Assembly (NCBI RefSeq): GCF_019145235.1
Contig: NZ_JAHSTV010000008.1
Span: 248,001-312,000 of the forward strand
Reading direction: 5' to 3'
Source: Pseudomonas farris
Lineage (GTDB): Bacteria > Pseudomonadota > Gammaproteobacteria > Pseudomonadales > Pseudomonadaceae
Length of the DNA stretch: 64,000 bases
Under the pieces are notes generated by a model. That model worked only from the letters and a program-made list of their open reading frames with translations, was not told the DNA's origin and did not search any database. Made by a program: the position numbers and the translations under genes. Numbering within the stretch: position 1 is the first letter of the stretch; each line of letters starts with the position of its first letter. Positions 34,684 to 41,816 of this stretch are shown here, one piece after another.

Positions 34684-35496
34684 TCAGCTCTGACAGCGCG
34701 GACAAAAGACGCTGGCGCGCTGCCCAAGCTTGACTTCCCGCAGCCCTGTGCCACAGACCTTGCAGTGCTCACCGCCACGGCCGTACACAAACAGTTCCTG
34801 CTGAAAATAGCCCGGTTGGCCGTCGCCACCGATAAAGTCCCGCAACGTGGTGCCGCCGCGCTCGATGGCGAGGGCCAGGATGCGCTTGATCTCGATCGCC
34901 AGCTTCAAATAGCGCGCACGGGAAATGCTCTTGGCTTCACGGCGCGGGTCGATGCCGGCCGCAAACAACGCTTCGGTCGCGTAGATATTGCCGACACCGA
35001 CCACCACCGCGTTGTCCATGATGAACGGCTTGACCGCCATGGAGCGTCCGCGGGATTGCTGGAACAGCCGCTCGCCGTCAAACAGATCGGTCAACGGCTC
35101 CGGCCCGAGGCGAATCAGCAGTTCGTGGTTCAGCGGGTCCAGGCTCCAGAGCATCGCGCCAAAGCGTCGCGGGTCGGTGTAGCGCAGGGCCAGGCCCGAT
35201 TCCAGTTCAATGTCCACATGCTCATGCTTGGCCGCCGGCATACCGACTTCCACCAGCCGCAGATTCCCCGACATCCCCAAATGACTGATCAGCGTGCCGA
35301 CTTCGGCATTGATCAGCAGGTACTTGGCGCGCCGCTCCACCAGCACGATGCGCTGGCCGGACAGCCGCACATCCAGGTCTTCGGGGATCGGCCAGCGCAG
35401 ACGGCGCTCACGCACGATCACCCGGCTGACGCGCTGGCCTTCCAGGTGCGGTGCAATTCCGCGGCGGGTGGTTTCGACTTCCGGCAATTCAGGCAT
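34684..35496 (-). CDS. mutM: Formamidopyrimidine-DNA glycosylase MutM
   Basis: The 270-residue repair glycosylase/lyase begins with the catalytic Pro in MPELPEVETTRRG and ends with the zinc finger CKVCGTGLREVKLGQRASVFCPRCQS. The VVGVGNIYATEALFAAGI helix-two-turn-helix is present. It removes 8-oxoguanine and formamidopyrimidines. Confidence 0.97.
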   Translation of the reverse strand: MPELPEVETTRRGIAPHLEGQRVSRVIVRERRLRWPIPEDLDVRLSGQRIVLVERRAKYLLINAEVGTLISHLGMSGNLRLVEVGMPAAKHEHVDIELESGLALRYTDPRRFGAMLWSLDPLNHELLIRLGPEPLTDLFDGERLFQQSRGRSMAVKPFIMDNAVVVGVGNIYATEALFAAGIDPRREAKSISRARYLKLAIEIKRILALAIERGGTTLRDFIGGDGQPGYFQQELFVYGRGGEHCKVCGTGLREVKLGQRASVFCPRCQS

Positions 35497-35526
35497 GGGG
35501 CTCTCGAATCAGGCGAGGTTCGACAC

Positions 35527-36393
35527 TCAACGAGAGGCGAGGTCGCGAATCTCTTGTTTCTGGGTTTCGAAATCGTATTCCGATAGACCCATGTAATCGA
35601 GCACAAGAGGCCCGACACTGTTCCATTCATGGTCTTCAGACTGGTTGCCCAGCACCCGGAAGGAGGCGCAAATGTGCTCGGCCATCTTCAGGATCGCCAG
35701 CAAGTTTTTCAGCGGCGTGTTGCGCGACGACTCATCGCTGAAAATGGCCAGGGCGTTGTGATGGTTGGCAATGGCCTGAGTGACGTGTTCCGGCAGGCGC
35801 CAGGATTTGGCGGTGTAATACCCGACCACGGCGTGGTTGGTGTTGTATTGCTTGTTCTCGGTATCCACCACCCGGCATTCGGCGCTGGCGTTGCCATAGG
35901 CCTGTTCCAGCACTTTCATGTAGTCGGGGAATTTCTTGATCATCAGCGGAATGCCGCAATCGTGGAACAGGCCCAGCGCATAGGCTTCATCACCGGCCTG
36001 GACGCCGACGCGCTTGGCCAGGGTCAGGCACGTCATCGCCACGTCCTGCGCCGTGTCCCAGAAACGGTTGAGGGTGACGATCGCGTCGTCGTTCAGCTCG
36101 CCCTTGATCGACTGCGCATTGATCAGGTTGATGATCGAACGGCTGCCCAACAGGTTCACTGCCCGCTGGATCGCGGTGATCTTGTTACTCAAGCCGTAAT
36201 ACGGCGAGTTGACGATTTTCAGCAAGGCGCCGGACAGGCCTGGGTCCTGGGAGATCAGCTTCGCGATCACTTCCAGGTCCGGGTCGGGCATGTACTGCTC
36301 CATCTGCAGATCCACCATGATCTGCGGCTGGGGTGGCACACTGATGCCTTGCAGGGACTGTTGAATCTGTTCGGTCGTCAGCTCTTGGGACAT
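35527..36393 (-). CDS. HDOD domain protein
   Basis: This 288-residue protein has one HDOD domain (about residues 20-220), with QGISVPPQPQIMVDLQ, PGLSGALLKIVNSPYYGLSNKITAIQRAVNLLG and LGLFHDCGIPLM. HDOD domains are degenerate HD domains found in signalling proteins and usually lack hydrolase activity. No output domain is attached. It lies upstream of mutM on the same strand with a 30-bp gap, so it may share its transcript. Confidence 0.88.
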   Translation of the reverse strand: MSQELTTEQIQQSLQGISVPPQPQIMVDLQMEQYMPDPDLEVIAKLISQDPGLSGALLKIVNSPYYGLSNKITAIQRAVNLLGSRSIINLINAQSIKGELNDDAIVTLNRFWDTAQDVAMTCLTLAKRVGVQAGDEAYALGLFHDCGIPLMIKKFPDYMKVLEQAYGNASAECRVVDTENKQYNTNHAVVGYYTAKSWRLPEHVTQAIANHHNALAIFSDESSRNTPLKNLLAILKMAEHICASFRVLGNQSEDHEWNSVGPLVLDYMGLSEYDFETQKQEIRDLASR

Positions 36394-36467
36394 AAGTACG
36401 CACTCCGGGTCAGGCGGGGATTCTAACCCTTAAAAAGATGGATCCGACAGTCAGTCCAGTGCATTCA

Positions 36468-36557
36468 TGTGGGAGCGGGCTTGCTCGCGAAGGCGGCGTG
36501 TCAGTCGACATTAATGCTGCCTGGCACCCCGCTTTCGCGAGCAAGCCCGCTCCCACA
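36468..36557. repeat. REPIN-like inverted repeat doublet, type A
   Basis: Direct unit from 36468, inverted unit ending 36557. It lies between the divergent HDOD and rlmI genes, an unusual location because most copies here follow gene ends. Confidence 0.87.
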
Positions 36558-36660
36558 GGTTCCGCACCTTACTGACTGCCCTCATCCGCGTTTCATCGAC
36601 CACCAAACCCGCTACTCCCTCAACACGCTATACTCCCGCTCTTTTTTCCGGAGCGACGTC

Positions 36661-37857
36661 ATGTCCCTGCCTAGCCTGCGCCTCAAAGCCAACGCCGACC
36701 GTCGCCTGCGGAACGGCCACTTGTGGGTCTACAGCAACGAAATCGATGTAGCCGCTACGCCTTTGCACGGTTTCAAGGCCGGCGACCAGGCGATCCTCGA
36801 AGCCGCCAGCGGCAAGCCGCTGGGCATCGTTGCCATGAGCCCGAACAACCTGATCTGCGCCCGCCTGCTGTCGCGCGACATCAAGTTGCCGCTGGACAAG
36901 TCGCTGCTGGTGCATCGCCTGAACGTTGCCCTGTCCCTGCGCGATCGCCTGTTCGACAAGCCGTTCTATCGCCTGGTCTACGGCGACTCCGACCTGCTGC
37001 CAGGCCTGGTAGTCGACCGTTTCGGCGACATCCTGGTAGTCCAGATCGCCTCGGCAACCATGGAAGCTCACAAAGACGACGTGATCGCGGCACTGACCCA
37101 AGTGCTCAAGCCAAGCGGCATTCTGTTCAAGAACGACTCCGCTGCTCGTGATGCCGAAGGCCTCAACCGCTATGTCGAAACCGTATTCGGCCTGGTGCCG
37201 GAATGGGTCGCGCTGGAAGAGAATGGCGTGAAATTCGAAGCGCCAGTCATCCAGGGGCAAAAAACCGGCTGGTTCTACGACCACCGGATGAACCGCGCGC
37301 GTCTGGCACCTTATGCCAAAGGCAAACGCGTACTGGACTTGTACAGCTACATCGGCGGCTGGGGCGTTCAAGCGGCAGCCTTCGGCGCCAGTGAAGTGTT
37401 CTGCGTCGACGCTTCGGCCTTCGCCCTCGACGGCGTCGAGCGCAACGCCGCACTAAACGGCGTCGCCGAAAAAATGACCTGCATCGAAGGCGACGTGTTC
37501 GAAGCCCTGAAGGAACTGAAAGCCAGCGAAGAGCGTTTCGACGTCATCGTGGCCGACCCTCCTGCCTTCATCAAACGCAAGAAAGACATGAAAAACGGTG
37601 AAGGCGCCTACCGTCGCCTGAACGAGCAAGCCATGCGCCTGCTCAGCAAGGACGGCATCCTGGTCAGCGCTTCGTGCTCGATGCACCTGCCGGAAGACGA
37701 TCTGCAGAACATTCTGCTGACCAGCGCCCGTCACCTGGACCGCAACATCCAGATGCTGGAGCGCGGCGGTCAGGGCCCGGATCATCCGGTACACCCGGCC
37801 ATTGCCGAGACCCGCTACATCAAGAGCATCACCTGCCGTCTGCTGCCAAACAGCTGA
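36661..37857 (+). CDS. rlmI: 23S rRNA (cytosine1962-C5)-methyltransferase RlmI
   Basis: The 398-residue protein has an N-terminal PUA domain (SLRLKANADRRLRNGHLWVYSNEID), a central EEHEHE-like domain and a Rossmann methyltransferase with VLDLYSYIGGWGVQAAAFGA and the catalytic VADPPAFIKRKKDMKNGEGAYRRLNEQAM. The start at 36661 is chosen because the upstream in-frame extension runs through the repeat doublet. Confidence 0.94.
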   Translation: MSLPSLRLKANADRRLRNGHLWVYSNEIDVAATPLHGFKAGDQAILEAASGKPLGIVAMSPNNLICARLLSRDIKLPLDKSLLVHRLNVALSLRDRLFDKPFYRLVYGDSDLLPGLVVDRFGDILVVQIASATMEAHKDDVIAALTQVLKPSGILFKNDSAARDAEGLNRYVETVFGLVPEWVALEENGVKFEAPVIQGQKTGWFYDHRMNRARLAPYAKGKRVLDLYSYIGGWGVQAAAFGASEVFCVDASAFALDGVERNAALNGVAEKMTCIEGDVFEALKELKASEERFDVIVADPPAFIKRKKDMKNGEGAYRRLNEQAMRLLSKDGILVSASCSMHLPEDDLQNILLTSARHLDRNIQMLERGGQGPDHPVHPAIAETRYIKSITCRLLPNS

Positions 37858-38069
37858 GTACGCTGGTTCGACGGGGAGCCAACAGGCTCTCCGTCAGCCG
37901 TTCTAACGCCACACCATCCACTCATCAGCCTCTGCTTCTTACTCTTGCGGTCCTACTGACTTGCAGGACGTTTCCCTGCATCTTTTATTTAAAAGAATAT
38001 AACTTACAAACTTGCTCCCCCCCAGATCGCTCCGACAAAATTACTAGAATATTCCTACTTAATATCCCC
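37858..38069. other. AT-rich spacer between rlmI and the peptide cluster
   Basis: An imperfect hairpin (gacggggagcc / ggctctccgtc, 37870-37895) may end rlmI transcription, though no T run follows. After about 37980 the sequence becomes markedly AT-rich, marking the left edge of the accessory block. No coding sequence is evident. Confidence 0.5.
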
Positions 38070-38097
38070 TTGATAAGGGCTCATTACCGCCTATGAT
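38070..38097 (+). promoter_or_regulatory. Sigma70-type promoter of the peptide cluster
   Basis: TTGATA (38070-38075) and TATGAT (38092-38097) are 16 bp apart, each one base from consensus. A start point near 38104 would leave a 5' leader of about 47 nt before the peptide ATG. Confidence 0.65.
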
Positions 38098-38102
38098 TGA
38101 GT

Positions 38103-38120
38103 TGTCACCGCGAAGTGACA
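38103..38120 (+). promoter_or_regulatory. TGTCAC-N6-GTGACA palindrome at the predicted transcription start
   Basis: Perfect 6-bp arms (38103-38108 and 38115-38120) lie just downstream of the -10 box. It could be an operator for an unlinked regulator or a 5' leader hairpin. No regulator gene is in the cluster. Confidence 0.5.
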
Positions 38121-38150
38121 CTCACGATCAATGACAAGGAGTCAAAAAAC

Positions 38151-38222
38151 ATGAAAGCAATTACTCTGGAAACAAACAAAATCGCCAACCTGGCTTTTCT
38201 GGTTGCGCCAAAAACCCGCTAA
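38151..38222 (+). CDS. 23-residue candidate precursor peptide
   Basis: A 23-codon gene starts with MKAITLETNK and ends LVAPKTR followed by TAA. It has the best ribosome binding site in the area, AAGGAG at 38136-38141, nine bases before the ATG, and a good promoter upstream. It is followed directly by a terminator-like hairpin and then by genes for a SagB-type dehydrogenase, an AurF-like diiron oxygenase and an MFS exporter. That layout (abundant short peptide, attenuated downstream enzymes, exporter) is typical of ribosomally made, modified peptides. The peptide has no Cys or Ser; possible reactive residues are Thr5, Thr8, Thr22, Asn, Lys and the terminal Arg. A regulatory leader peptide is the main alternative, but no amino acid is over-represented. 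I do not recognise a homologous family. Confidence 0.65.
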   Translation: MKAITLETNKIANLAFLVAPKTR

Positions 38223-38229
38223 GTAAATG

Positions 38230-38261
38230 AAACGCTGGGGATGCCGGCTACCCAGCGTTTT
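38230..38261 (+). terminator. Terminator-like hairpin (attenuator) between peptide gene and sagB-like gene
   Basis: Perfect 10-bp arms AAACGCTGGG (38230-38239) and CCCAGCGTTT (38251-38260) with an 11-nt loop and a short T run. It begins seven bases after the peptide stop. The T run is short, so partial read-through into the enzyme genes is expected. Confidence 0.75.
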
Positions 38262-38292
38262 CTATAGCTATGCCCAGAGCGAAGCGTCCATC

Positions 38293-39372
38293 ATGCAGAT
38301 AAATCCATACGTGTTCATACTTCCTCGTACGCCTAGCCTAATAGTCTGGGATTACAAGAATCACAAACAATTTGAACTTAATCTGAAATATTCAACCCGG
38401 CTTGCACAACTTATAAGCAACCCCAAACTGTATAACGACAGCAGCATAGTAGACACTCAACTTCTAAACTCCGGAATACTGACCACATCAATACAAGACA
38501 CTATTGAATGGGGCTGGGATGAATTGTCGAAAATATTCCATATCGGCACCAAGAACATTCCCTGCGAACATGTTCCTCAGAATATTCATGAATGGTCGAG
38601 ATACTATCTGGATCATTGCACCGAAGTCCTGGACGCACCCGCGCCGGACGCCAGACTCACAGAACGCCAGGCACGCGAACTAATTGCCCTGCCAAAACCT
38701 TTCTGCCTGCCGGAGGGTTCTCTTGCCAACGTCCTGATAGGCCGAAAAACCTGCCGCACCTTCACGGATGAAGCGGTTTCACTGAAAGATGTCGGCACAC
38801 TGCTTTACCTGTCCCTGGGCTACTTGCATGAGCGCGAAAATGACGTCGACGAAACCATTGTCGAAGGCCTCGGTGCCCGACGCAGCAGTCCGTCCGGCGG
38901 CGGGCTGAATGCCTGCGAAGGCTTTCTTCATGTACAAAACGTCAGCGGCCTGAAACCAGGGCTCTACGCCTACCATCCCACCGACCATGCACTGAGCTTC
39001 ATCAACCCGGCACCTGACTCGCTACTGGGGCAGTTGCTGTGTGGACAACACTTCATCAATAACCTGCCCGCGGGCCTGTTCATTAGCGCTCGCTTCGACA
39101 AGTTGTGGTGGAAATATGAACACTCACGAGCCTACCGGATGGCCTTCGTAGAGGCGGGGCATATTTCCCAGACCTTTCAACTGGTGGCCACTGCACTGGG
39201 GTTGAACACGTGGCTGACCGGAGCACTGACGGACGATCAGGTCGAAGCATTACTGGGGCTCGAGAACAACGCAGAACAACCCTTGTTTTTTGTTGGCTGT
39301 GGCCACAGCGACGGACAAGTGATGTGCAAGGAATTGAAGGATCTGCTGAGCAGTCGGGAGCCGCAACAATGA
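38293..39372 (+). CDS. SagB-type FMN-dependent dehydrogenase
   Basis: The 359-residue protein has an unfamiliar N-terminal region (about residues 1-140, AT-rich codons) and a SagB/nitroreductase domain (about 145-340). The domain shows RKTCRTFTDEAVSLKDVGTLLYLSLGY, ARRSSPSGGGLNACEGFLHV, GLKPGLYAYHP and EAGHISQTFQLVATALGLNTWLTGAL, matching FMN contacts in the family. SagB-type enzymes usually oxidise azolines to azoles in peptides after a YcaO cyclodehydratase; no YcaO is here and the peptide lacks Cys/Ser, so the substrate must differ. The ATG at 38293 is preferred; one at 38227 overlaps the terminator-like hairpin and has no ribosome binding site. The stop overlaps the next start (ATGA). Confidence 0.82.
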   Translation: MQINPYVFILPRTPSLIVWDYKNHKQFELNLKYSTRLAQLISNPKLYNDSSIVDTQLLNSGILTTSIQDTIEWGWDELSKIFHIGTKNIPCEHVPQNIHEWSRYYLDHCTEVLDAPAPDARLTERQARELIALPKPFCLPEGSLANVLIGRKTCRTFTDEAVSLKDVGTLLYLSLGYLHERENDVDETIVEGLGARRSSPSGGGLNACEGFLHVQNVSGLKPGLYAYHPTDHALSFINPAPDSLLGQLLCGQHFINNLPAGLFISARFDKLWWKYEHSRAYRMAFVEAGHISQTFQLVATALGLNTWLTGALTDDQVEALLGLENNAEQPLFFVGCGHSDGQVMCKELKDLLSSREPQQ

Positions 39373-40346
39373 CCGCCCCCATCATTGCTCCGTCAGACCA
39401 CACCGTTTCCTGGGCGCTGCGTTTCACCCTCGGCGACTGGAATACCCGCGCATCGGTGCGAACCAGCGAGCATGACTATCTATTACCGCCAGACCTGGAA
39501 CAGCAACTGGAAACACGTCACTGGTTTCCCCCAGGCTTGCTGGCTTACCTGAATCACCCGGCTATCAAAGCGCTAGGTCCACCCGTCATCCATCGGCTGT
39601 CGGCCAATCATCTGGTGTACTTCCTCGACTACACCACCGTGCTCGAACACCGCATCGTCAACCGTTCCGTGGAGACCATCATCCACGGTGAATTGAAGGT
39701 CAACATTCCTCCACGGATGAAGACCGCTGCGCTTCAGCTTTATACCGACGAGGGTTATCACGCCCTGTTCTCCAATAACCTTGCCGAGCAGATTGCCGGG
39801 TTCTACGGGATCAACCTGCGCCCGGTCATGCCGCAGCGCATCACGCGATTGAACACCCTGCTCGAGCGCGCACCTGACAAACACCGGGCGCTGGCCTGGT
39901 TTCTCGTCGGGTTCGTGTCGGAGACGATCATTGCCAGAGAACTGCTCGACGTTTGCCGTGACGACTTGGTGTCCAGCGTGCAGGCAATGCTCAGAGATCA
40001 TCTGTCGGACGAGGCGCGCCACAGTCGCTATTTTTCTGAAGTGTTCCATTACCTGTGGCTGACGCTGAACAGCCGTCAACGCGCGTTCGCCGCCAGGCTG
40101 CTACTGGACAGTATCCGGATTTTCTTTGAGGTCGATGAGCGGTGGATGCGGGAAAGCCTGCAGGGCGCAGGTCTCGACGAGACCTCCGTCACGCAAGTGC
40201 TTGGCGAACTGACCAGCCCGCAAGCCACCCTTCTACGTGCGCGATCCGGCACCGGGGCGACGCTTCAGGCTTTGAAGAAGGCCGGTTTCTTCGACCTGCC
40301 TTACAACCAGCAACTGTTCAGGAAGGCAGGACTTATCGATGGATGA
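39369..40346 (+). CDS. AurF-like (p-aminobenzoate N-oxygenase family) diiron oxygenase
   Basis: This 325-residue all-helical protein shows the AurF-type carboxylate-bridged diiron pattern: E93 (VLEHRIVNRS), E128/H131 (DEGYHALF), E185 (SETIIARE) and H211/E215/H218 (RDHLSDEARHSRYF). The spacing E93-E128-H131 and H-x3-E-x2-H equals that of AurF as I recall it (E101, E136, H139; H223, E227, H230). AurF-family enzymes oxidise aromatic amines or hydroxylate side chains in natural product pathways. It is translationally coupled to the SagB-like gene on one side and overlaps the exporter by eight bases on the other, so all three act together. It is not adjacent to an NRPS, unlike the related MgoC/PvfC proteins. 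Confidence 0.78.
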   Translation: MTAPIIAPSDHTVSWALRFTLGDWNTRASVRTSEHDYLLPPDLEQQLETRHWFPPGLLAYLNHPAIKALGPPVIHRLSANHLVYFLDYTTVLEHRIVNRSVETIIHGELKVNIPPRMKTAALQLYTDEGYHALFSNNLAEQIAGFYGINLRPVMPQRITRLNTLLERAPDKHRALAWFLVGFVSETIIARELLDVCRDDLVSSVQAMLRDHLSDEARHSRYFSEVFHYLWLTLNSRQRAFAARLLLDSIRIFFEVDERWMRESLQGAGLDETSVTQVLGELTSPQATLLRARSGTGATLQALKKAGFFDLPYNQQLFRKAGLIDG

Positions 40347-41559
40347 AGGGCACTCTGCGGCAACCTCCAGACACCGTCGAGGGAAGGTCAGCCTGTTGTT
40401 GGCCATGGTGCTGCTTGGCGTGTTCCCGCTGGATGTCCTGCTTCCCTCGTTCCCTGCGCTGGCTGAGCACTTTCGCAACACGCGCGCCGATATCGCGCTG
40501 TCGGTCAGTCTGTTTGCGCTCGGTATAGCGGCCTCTCAACTGCTGATCGGGCCGCTGTCGGATGTGATCGGGCGCAAAGGACTGTTGCTCGCCGGAATAA
40601 CCGTTTCGATACTGGGTGCAGTGGGCTGCATATTGACCACGGACTACGCCTGCTTCCTGCTGTTCCGTGTCATTCAAGCCTTGGGCTGCGGGTGTTTCGT
40701 GCTGTCACAAGCGCTGGTTCAGGATCTGTTCGAGGGTGAGGAACGTATCCGGTTGCGGATCCTGATGGTCACCGCCAGCGGCATTTTCATCTCGGTCTCG
40801 CCGCTGGCCGGTACATTCCTACAAGCCACGCTGGGCTGGCAGGGCAGCTTCTGGGTGTTTATCGCACTGGCTGGCGTGGTATTGCTCAAAGCCTGTCTGT
40901 TTCTCGAAAACACCCGCCCGGCGGCAACTGGAGCCCGGCCGAATATCCTCCAGTCTTATGGTCGGGTCCTGCGTGATGCCGACTTCCTGCCCTACTGGTT
41001 GATCTCAGCCTTTGCTTTCGCCTGCCATTTTTCGTTCATCGTCATTTCGCCGTTGATTTTCATGGATCAACTCCAGTTATCGGCCTATGACTTCTCGCTG
41101 ATTCTGTTGATATACGGCGGCGCCTACATTGTCGGCGGCATGGTGGCGACTCTCTTGGGTAAGCGCATCAGTCCCGGTCATCAAATCATCAGCGGGTTGA
41201 GCCTGATCCTGCTGTCTGGCCTCATCATGCTTTACCTCGCGAGCCACTTTGCCCTGTCCCCGATCACCGTCCTGGTACCGATGCTTATCTGTACCGCCGG
41301 CACCACCATCACTCGACCAGCCGCCAGTTCCAAAGCCATGAGCCTGTTCCCTGAAAATGCAGGAACCTCGGCATCGGCCGGCAGCACGGTGACGTTCATC
41401 TGCGGCGGATTGATCAGTGCGCTCATCAGCCTGAGCCCGACCAATCTGCAATCCACTCTTGGATACAGCTTCATCATTTTGAGCAGCGCGGCACTGGCGC
41501 TGAACAGTGGTATCAATCGCCGAGCCAAAAGCCCAAGAGCCAGCCCAAGCGTCGAATAA
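40339..41559 (+). CDS. MFS drug resistance (Bcr/CflA-type) exporter
   Basis: This 406-residue transporter has 12 predicted helices. The motif A loop LLIGPLSDVIGRKGLLLAGI between helices 2 and 3 and the QALGCGCFVLSQALVQDLFEGEERIR segment place it in the Bcr/CflA branch of drug/H+ antiporters. It begins inside the end of the diiron oxygenase gene. The likely role is export of, or self-protection from, the product of the upstream enzymes. Confidence 0.85.
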   Translation: MDEGHSAATSRHRRGKVSLLLAMVLLGVFPLDVLLPSFPALAEHFRNTRADIALSVSLFALGIAASQLLIGPLSDVIGRKGLLLAGITVSILGAVGCILTTDYACFLLFRVIQALGCGCFVLSQALVQDLFEGEERIRLRILMVTASGIFISVSPLAGTFLQATLGWQGSFWVFIALAGVVLLKACLFLENTRPAATGARPNILQSYGRVLRDADFLPYWLISAFAFACHFSFIVISPLIFMDQLQLSAYDFSLILLIYGGAYIVGGMVATLLGKRISPGHQIISGLSLILLSGLIMLYLASHFALSPITVLVPMLICTAGTTITRPAASSKAMSLFPENAGTSASAGSTVTFICGGLISALISLSPTNLQSTLGYSFIILSSAALALNSGINRRAKSPRASPSVE

Positions 41560-41816
41560 TCCCGCCGATCGTCACCCCACATGCGCCATCAGCGCTGGTT
41601 CAACACTTTCCGGCATTCCCTCCTGACGCCAGCGGTGTAGAATCGCGAGATTCATCGCCATTCATCCCCCGGCGGGTTTATGAGCTCAAGCTGAAGCGCG
41701 CGGCGATCCCGCAAAGTTATCGGCAACTTCCGGACACACGGCCATTTCTGAGTGTTCCAGACGTCAATAGAAGCTCACTTCCCTTTTGATACCTGATTAG
41801 CCGCCCGGAGTGCTTC
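41560..41816. other. Intergenic region upstream of ilvD
   Basis: This 257-bp gap contains the ilvD promoter, not confidently located, and presumably the right border of the peptide cluster. I see no repeat doublet, tRNA or integrase trace marking the junction. A TAGAAT box at about 41638-41643 lacks a fitting -35. Confidence 0.45.

Noticed and set aside
38151..38261. Peptide plus hairpin as a classical amino-acid attenuation leader
   Set aside because: No run of a single codon is present, and the downstream genes are not amino acid biosynthesis genes. It remains the main alternative explanation.
38227..38292. Upstream ATG for the SagB-like gene at 38227
   Set aside because: It lies at the base of a terminator-like hairpin, has no Shine-Dalgarno and encodes residues unlike the family. 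38293 is preferred, though its ribosome binding site is also weak.
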